A stretch of 64,000 nt of DNA, taken from the NCBI GenBank assembly GCA_025175895.1, contig CM046004.1, forward strand, positions 46,179,359 to 46,243,358, in the 5' to 3' direction. Position numbers and translations under genes: made by a program. Shown here in pieces: positions 58,466-64,000 of this stretch. Each line of letters starts with the position of its first letter. The stretch's first letter is position 1. This DNA is from Wurfbainia villosa (lineage: Eukaryota; Streptophyta; Magnoliopsida; Zingiberales; Zingiberaceae). The notes beneath the pieces are model-generated. The model was not told the origin of the DNA, made no database searches, and worked only from the letters and a program-made list of their open reading frames with translations.

Positions 58466-59581
58466 TGTTGGATCGATCGGATCGCTAGAGGGGGGGGTGA
58501 ATAGCGATAGAAACTTTTTAGTACGAATTTGTTTTTAAAAAATAAACTTATATGCAGCGGAAAGATAAACAAAACAATAAGTAAAGGAGACAATAGACAC
58601 AAGAGATTTACTTGGTTAGTAGCCGAAGGCTACTACTCCAAGGCCCTAGTGGTCCTTGACCACGTACGGAGGGTAAACTACTAAAGAACTCCTCCTCGTT
58701 GGAGGTAGGAGTTAGACGGATACAAAAAGCCCGAGGTAGAAGGACACTCCCCCTCTCCTCGTTATAATGAAAGCTTTAATAAAAGGAATAAGCTGAAATA
58801 CAATTTAGAACTTTCGTTACCGACGACTTTAAAGGTTGGAGGTTGAAGCTCTAGTCGTCGTCTCGGTAGCGCTTCGTCGTAGGGATGTCGGAGAGTCGGA
58901 GCGTATCGGAAGCACTTGGAAGCTTTTTAATTGATGAAAAACCCTAGGTTTGGCCCTCCTTTTATAGCCTTTGAGCCCCTCATCGAATGGGTCTTTAGCC
59001 AATCACAAATGGGCACAAAACCCCTTGAAAAATGGTGATAACTCTTGACTACTCGAGTCTGATCCTTTGACCAGTGATCGATGGCCATCATCGGATCGTG
59101 ATGGCATCGGTCGATTCTTGACCTTCGGCGATCATTGTTTGATGGCAATCGAGTCCTCAGTAGCGGATCGTGATGCTAGCTGCAAGGCAAGGTTAGCTCA
59201 ACAAAAACATAATTTCGATGGTCGTCGACCATCCGATCTCGACCTAGACCATCTATAATAAGTCTTTGGTCAGATCTACGCTTAAGATCATCCCCGTAAA
59301 GAGGATACGACCTTACTACGCTCGCACACACGAGCTTACCTCAGTACTTATGTGTTGCTTTTGCTTCCGGCCTTCCACTCAATTCCTTCGGCTCCCTCCG
59401 AAGTCTCTTGAGTGTCGCCCGACCACCGCGGCTTCCTCCGGGTGTCGTTAGCCTTCAGCTCCAGCGTTGAGACTTTTCTGCACACTTGATTTAGCTCATG
59501 AGATAACAATATATGCTTAACTTTTGTATCGTTTGCTATAATCAAAACTTAGGTTCGACTTAGGTGCCTACTACTCCAACA
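58466..59581 (-). repeat. Element K 3' LTR (1116 bp)
   Basis: Aligns with the G and J LTRs. The CGCTA/TAGCG stem with a G-run is at 58483-58506 and TATA at 58959-58966 (minus). A GATCG-rich block at 59070-59175 stands where G has AGTCGACT motifs. Confidence 0.92.
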
Positions 59582-60491
59582 ATCTCCCCCTTTTTGATTT
59601 ATGGCAAGCCCACATACAAAGTTAAGTAAATAGCAAGCATGAAGAGTAATAATGTGCATGAGAAACAAAAAATATTGAGATTAAGTTGGAGTAGTAAGGA
59701 TTTTCTTCAAGTACTCCCCCTTGAGGAAACCTCCCCCTTGACCGAGGGTGAGTCTTGAAGAACGACCTTAATCCTCCCCCTTGAGGGTTGCTTTAAGTAA
59801 TTAACATTACTTAAAGTTGGCCTTAGTAAAACGTTTTAGTTAAGCCCTTTCTCCCCCTTAAGTAAAACATTAACGACATAAAGTTTAAAAAAAAAAAATA
59901 AGTTTAAGTAAAACGTAGATGGCACAAATAAGTTTAAGTTAAGAATTCTTTGGCCTTTTTGTAAAAGTTAACTAAGTTTTAACTTTTGGTTTAAATATGA
60001 AGTAAGAGTTAAGTTATCAAAAAAAAATTTGACCCCTTAACTTTGGCCTTTTTCTCCCCCTTTTGTCGTATATCGAAAAGAGTAAGGGGTGTGTGGAAAA
60101 CAAAATAAGTGTTAAATTTAAAGTCCAAGCATGTTCCCCATTTTTTATAAAAAAAATACACTGAAAATAAGCTCATCTATAAAATGTTTGACTCATATTT
60201 GGCTTGATTGATATGTAAGATCAACCAGTCCTGGTCAGAGTCGGTTAGTATGTATGATTATACTCCGTGGTTCATAGCGATGCACTAGCTCTACATCTGG
60301 AACCAGGAGTAAGGTCCTAACATCTCACGCCCATCTACGTGGCTAAGTACACAAACACATTAGTCCTATGTGTTGTGAGATGTACTGGCTCCTTAAATCT
60401 ATAGGTGCATGATATCTAAGGTATGTCCTATGCTAGTTCCATAAAAATGAAATTAAAGAAATAGTAGTAAGAACATATAATTTGCATGTAC
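59582..60491 (-). other. K non-coding tract with several polypurine tracts
   Basis: Minus-strand GGGGGAG tracts lie next to the LTR (59584-59596) and near 59716, 59731, 59774, 59851 and 60054. No protein is readable in 900 bp. Confidence 0.78.
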
Positions 60492-63026
60492 CTATTCTAT
60501 TACGCACATGCCCAATTTTCGTCTTAATAGACTAAATTCGGCTTCGGGTAGGGGTTTAGTAAATAGATCTGCCAAGTTAGACTTCGATTCGACGTATTCG
60601 AGGTGTATGGCTCCGTTGGCCACATGTTCTCGAATGAAATGGTGTTTGACCTCTATATGTTTGGTCCTAGAGTGACATATCGGATTCTTTGTAAGATTAA
60701 TTAAACTAATGTTATCTACGTGAAGTTTAGTATTCGTAAAGTCTAACTTAAAGTCACGGAGAGTGTGCTTCATCCAAAGAAGCTGCGTGACACACTCACC
60801 CATCGCGATGTATTCGACTTCGGTAGTAGATAAAGCAACACAGTGTTGTTTCCTACTGCACCAACTCACTAGACTCGAGCCGAGAAGTTGACAACAACCA
60901 CTCGTGCTCTTTCTATCGAGCTTACTACCGGCATAATCCGAATCAGAGTAGCCGATTAGTTTGAACTCCATAGATCTAGGGTACCAAATACCAACGTTAA
61001 GTGTACTCTTAAGATATCTAAAGATACGCTTAACTAGGGTTAGGTGAGACTCCTTAGCACAGGTTTGAAATCTGGCGCACATACTTACTACGAATAGGAT
61101 GTCGGGTCGACTCGCAGTTAAGTATAGGAGACTCCCTATTACACTCCTATAGTATTTTAAGTCAATGGACTTACTTTCTAGGTTTTCTCCTATGTTAACA
61201 TTTATCGCCATTGGGGTGTTTATTACCTTAGCGTCTTGCATTCCAAATCTTTTAATTAACTCCTTAGTGTATTTTTGTTGATATAGGTATATACCGTCCT
61301 TAGTTTGTTTAATTTGTAGACCTAAAAAGAAACTTAACTCGCCTACCAAGTTCATTTCGAACTCACTTTCCATGAGTGAAACGAACTCGTTTAGTAAGGC
61401 TGAGTTAGAGGTTCCAAAAATTATATCGTCTACGTAAATTTGAGCTATGAAAATTTCTTTACCTAGGGTTTTTACGAAGAAAGTTGGGTCAACTAAGCCT
61501 TGGTTAAACCCTTTTGACTTAAGATGGATTGAAAGTCTCTCGTACCAAGCTCGAGGAGCTTGTTTAAGTCCATAGAGAGCTTTCTTAAGTTTTAGAACAT
61601 GGTCGGGTTTATCTAGATTTTCGAATCCGGGGGGTTGGCTGACATAAACTTCTTCTTTAATGTATCCATTTAGGAATGCCGACTTAACATCCATTTGAAA
61701 CAGCATAAATCCTCGATGTGCGGCATAAGCTAGCAACATTCGAATGGATTCGAGTCTAGCTACTGGGGCATAGGTTTCATCGTAATATAAGCCTTCGACT
61801 TGGCTAAACCCTTTGGCGACTAACCTAGCCTTGTTTCTAACTACTTCACCTTTATCATCAAGCTTATTTCGAAACACCCACCTTGTTCCAATTATCGTTT
61901 TGTCTTTAGGTGGTGGTACTAATCCCCACACTTCATTCCTAGTAAATTGAGCTAGCTCTTCTTGCATTGCAATAATCCAATCGGGATCAAGAAGAGCTTG
62001 TTCAATTGATTTGGGTTCTATCTTTGAAATTAAGGAAATTTGACTAAGGTTCCTATAGGATGCTCTAGTTCGAACTCCTATATTAGGATCTCCTATCACT
62101 TGATCGATAGGGTGGTTAGTCTGAATCCTAGATTGGGTTGGGTTTGTGTCACCTAATGCTTGATCAATGGGGTGACTTGGTTGAACACTACTTTGGTTGG
62201 AATCATCTATCACTTGATCAATAGAGTGACTTGGTTGACTTAGGTTAGGATTAACACTAGACTTGATCTCTGGATCAGAGTTAGGTCTAGTATGAATCGG
62301 CTCGCTAATTGGGGTTGCTGGGGGTTTTGTAGGTTCATGTCCTTCATCAAATACTACATTGATAGTCTCCTCGACTCTAAGGGTGTCGTGGTTATATACT
62401 CTATAAGCTCGACTTGTAGTCGAGTATCCTAGAAAGATTCCGATCGTGGTTTTGGATGTAAATTTCCCTAGGTAATCCTTAGTGTTTAGGATATGTACCT
62501 TACACCCAAATACCCTAAAGTACTTGATGTTGGGTACTTTATCGTGATAAATCTCGTATGAGGTCTTAAGGTGCCTTTTTACCATAAGGATCCTATTTTG
62601 GACATAGCATGTTGTACTCACGGCTTCTGCCCAAAACCTATTGGGTAGGTCGTATTCGTTCAACATGGTCCTAGCGGCTTCTTGTAGAGTTCGGTTTTTC
62701 CGCTCCCCTAGGCCATTTTGTTGAGGGGTCCTAGGGCAAGAGAATTCATGGTGGTATCCGTTTAGGTTACAGAAGTCGGTGAACCTTTGATTTTCGAATT
62801 CACCACCATGATCGCTTCTAAGTCTTTTAACATTAATTTCTTTTTGATTCTCGATTAATTTGAATAGATTGATTAATTGATCTTGTGTATCTTTTTTATT
62901 TTTGATGAACCTAACCCAGTTAAACCTGGAGTAGTCGCCAATTATGACTAAGCAATATTGACTTCTATTGAGTGACTTGGCTCCATGTGAATCGAATAGA
63001 TCCATATCACGAGAGCTCAAGTACAC
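60492..63026 (-). CDS. pol: K pol: integrase core, RT and RNase H in one 844-codon frame
   Basis: Integrase triad: Asp9 (MDLF), Asp72 (RSDHGGEF) and Glu108 (NGLGERKN), with the D-E spacing of 35 residues typical of integrases. The integrase C-terminal part with VFGCKVHILNTKD and GIFLGYSTTSRAYRVYN lies at about 173-215. A spacer (about 230-330) has three copies of a PSHPIDQ-type repeat. RT starts near 345, with Asp446 (QMDVKSAFLNG) and YVDD at 531-534. RNase H follows with YSDSDYAGS, STTEVEYIA and HVDN, ending KLGMCVIE at the natural stop. It would copy element RNA and integrate the DNA. The first Met is not the true start: the frame is joined upstream to the integrase zinc domain and protease through a shift near 63012. 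Confidence 0.92.
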   Translation of the reverse strand: MYLSSRDMDLFDSHGAKSLNRSQYCLVIIGDYSRFNWVRFIKNKKDTQDQLINLFKLIENQKEINVKRLRSDHGGEFENQRFTDFCNLNGYHHEFSCPRTPQQNGLGERKNRTLQEAARTMLNEYDLPNRFWAEAVSTTCYVQNRILMVKRHLKTSYEIYHDKVPNIKYFRVFGCKVHILNTKDYLGKFTSKTTIGIFLGYSTTSRAYRVYNHDTLRVEETINVVFDEGHEPTKPPATPISEPIHTRPNSDPEIKSSVNPNLSQPSHSIDQVIDDSNQSSVQPSHPIDQALGDTNPTQSRIQTNHPIDQVIGDPNIGVRTRASYRNLSQISLISKIEPKSIEQALLDPDWIIAMQEELAQFTRNEVWGLVPPPKDKTIIGTRWVFRNKLDDKGEVVRNKARLVAKGFSQVEGLYYDETYAPVARLESIRMLLAYAAHRGFMLFQMDVKSAFLNGYIKEEVYVSQPPGFENLDKPDHVLKLKKALYGLKQAPRAWYERLSIHLKSKGFNQGLVDPTFFVKTLGKEIFIAQIYVDDIIFGTSNSALLNEFVSLMESEFEMNLVGELSFFLGLQIKQTKDGIYLYQQKYTKELIKRFGMQDAKVINTPMAINVNIGENLESKSIDLKYYRSVIGSLLYLTASRPDILFVVSMCARFQTCAKESHLTLVKRIFRYLKSTLNVGIWYPRSMEFKLIGYSDSDYAGSKLDRKSTSGCCQLLGSSLVSWCSRKQHCVALSTTEVEYIAMGECVTQLLWMKHTLRDFKLDFTNTKLHVDNISLINLTKNPICHSRTKHIEVKHHFIREHVANGAIHLEYVESKSNLADLFTKPLPEAEFSLLRRKLGMCVIE

Positions 63027-63582
63027 TTGAGGTTCGTTCTTGGTTAGTTAACTTGTGTTGTGTCCTAGGTTGTTTTCCTTGTTGACAAGCATTACAGATT
63101 TTATTAACCAAGTTGTTGAGGTTGGGTAAGCCTCTGACTAAGCCACTCTGACTCATTTTGTGGACGAGTCTTGGGTGCGAGTGACCGAGTCGTCGGTGTC
63201 ATAACCATGATTCCTCTTCCTGTGTCATAAGACATTTGGCTGAGGATTTGATTAAGTTAATTGTATAAATGTTATTTGTCCTAGTTCCTTTGAGTATTGT
63301 TTTAGCTGTTTTATTTGTATTAATTACACATTCATTTTCTAAAAATACGACCTTATAGTTATTGTCACATAATTGGCTTACGCTAAGCAGGTTATATTCA
63401 AAATTCTCTATAAGTAATACATTTTTAATAACAAAATTCGAGTTAAGCTCGATATCACCTGATCCGATGATTTTGAGCTTGTCGTTATTCCCAAAGGCTA
63501 CCGATCCTTGTCGTTTAAATCGAAGCTTTGTGAATTTGAGTTGATCCCTGGTCATGTGTCGGGAGCAACCGCTGTCCAACAT
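63027..63582 (-). pseudogene. pol: K pol: protease and integrase zinc domain, one stop and one frame shift
   Basis: Protease begins with MLDSGCSRHMT (active site DSG intact, codons near 63570) and is open to 63199. A TGA at 63196-63198 replaces the Trp codon TGG seen in G (WLWHRRLGH). The zinc domain follows with HRRLGHSHPRLVHKMS and CNACQQGK, ligands H...H and C...C present. Near 63012 K has two extra bases relative to G (LELLHMDLF), shifting the frame into the 844-codon part. Apart from these two lesions the region is intact. Confidence 0.9.
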
Positions 63583-64000
63583 CCATTGATCCTACACACA
63601 AGGTGGTTGGATTTGATGTTAGATTTTTTTTTTTTTTAAAAATTGGTTGTAAGTTGTTAAACCTAGATCATCTCATGTGTGTCTATATGATCAATCATGT
63701 TATACTTATGTGTTTTTTGTGAGATGACTTCCAATTAAGTTGATTAAGTACATTTAGGTTCAAGTAATTTTATGTTAGATTTGGATTTAAACCTAGGCTT
63801 GTCAAGTTTACCTTTCCAAGATCATGGCTTCCAGGTCGTGGCGAGGCACAGGGGCCTTCTTTTATCGGATCATCGACCACTTCCTTAGACAAAGCCATTT
63901 TCAAGAAAATGATGACTTGACTCACCTAAGACTATCTCTAAGTCTAACTGGTTATTTTTGAAAAGAGGCTCCCCGAGGCTCAATCTTTTCGAAGAATTTT
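63583..64000 (-). other. K gag-pol linker region at window edge
   Basis: Aligned with 47221-47640 of G. It has a T-run near 63627 and ends in the GAAAAGA/TCTTTTC hairpin at 63957-64000. No clear protein motif; gag would lie to the right. Confidence 0.7.

Larger units (their letters stand above)
55621..64000 (-). mobile_element. Element J: Sirevirus-type element, 3' part, split by K
   Basis: The minus-strand 3' LTR begins exactly at 55621 after GAATC (possible target duplication). Its purine-tract region and RNase H follow up to 58465, where K is inserted. The remainder of J lies beyond K, outside the window. Confidence 0.86.
58466..64000 (-). mobile_element. Element K: youngest-looking Sirevirus-type element, 5' part outside window
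   Basis: Inserted in J pol after GTATA (58461-58465, possible target duplication). The 3' LTR, purine-tract region and pol through protease are present on the minus strand. The window ends inside the gag-pol linker. Pol has only one stop and one frame shift over about 3.1 kb. Confidence 0.9.

Overview
This window is plant repeat DNA: nested Ty1/copia-type LTR retrotransposons from end to end. I found no cellular gene, rRNA, tRNA or bacterial-type element in 64 kb. The evidence is tRNA-iMet-type primer-binding sites (core TGGTATCAGAGC) directly inside LTR ends, TG...CA termini, 5-bp target-site duplications, and polyproteins ordered gag, protease, integrase, reverse transcriptase, RNase H. The source is a flowering plant with a large repeat-rich genome; the species cannot be told from these bases.

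Eleven insertions, lettered A to K, explain nearly every base. H (a gag-only element, mostly outside the window) contains C. C is split by B (which contains A), by E (which carries D in its 5' LTR and F in its 3' LTR), and by G in its 3' LTR. H's own 3' LTR is split by I, I by J, and J by K, which runs off the right edge. Both ends plus target duplications can be read for A (ATACG), D (GATCC), E (GGACA) and G (AATAC); F has a degraded one. Lineages: A, E, F and B are typical copia elements with LTRs of 1.7-2.2 kb. G, J and K carry Sirevirus-type gag and pol with LTRs of about 1.1 kb and several polypurine tracts. C, D, H and I have gag with zinc knuckles but no pol, so they look like non-autonomous TR-GAG elements, probably derived from a Sirevirus-like parent.

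Layout: 1-12469, B with A inside; 12470-14774, C 5' LTR and gag; 14775-38978, E with D (15618-22529) and F (29383-38204); 38979-51829, rest of C with G (42348-50891); 51830-53669, H; 53670-55620, I; 55621-58465, J; 58466-64000, K.

No element is fully intact. K is closest, with an 844-codon open frame covering integrase, RT and RNase H. The gag-only elements would need proteins supplied by autonomous relatives such as the G/J/K family. The most unusual content is not coding: tandem hairpin units in the C/D/H/I LTRs whose two arms change together, a chain of about nine hairpins in the B LTR, palindrome arrays, and duplicated LTR starts with polypurine tracts inside LTRs.
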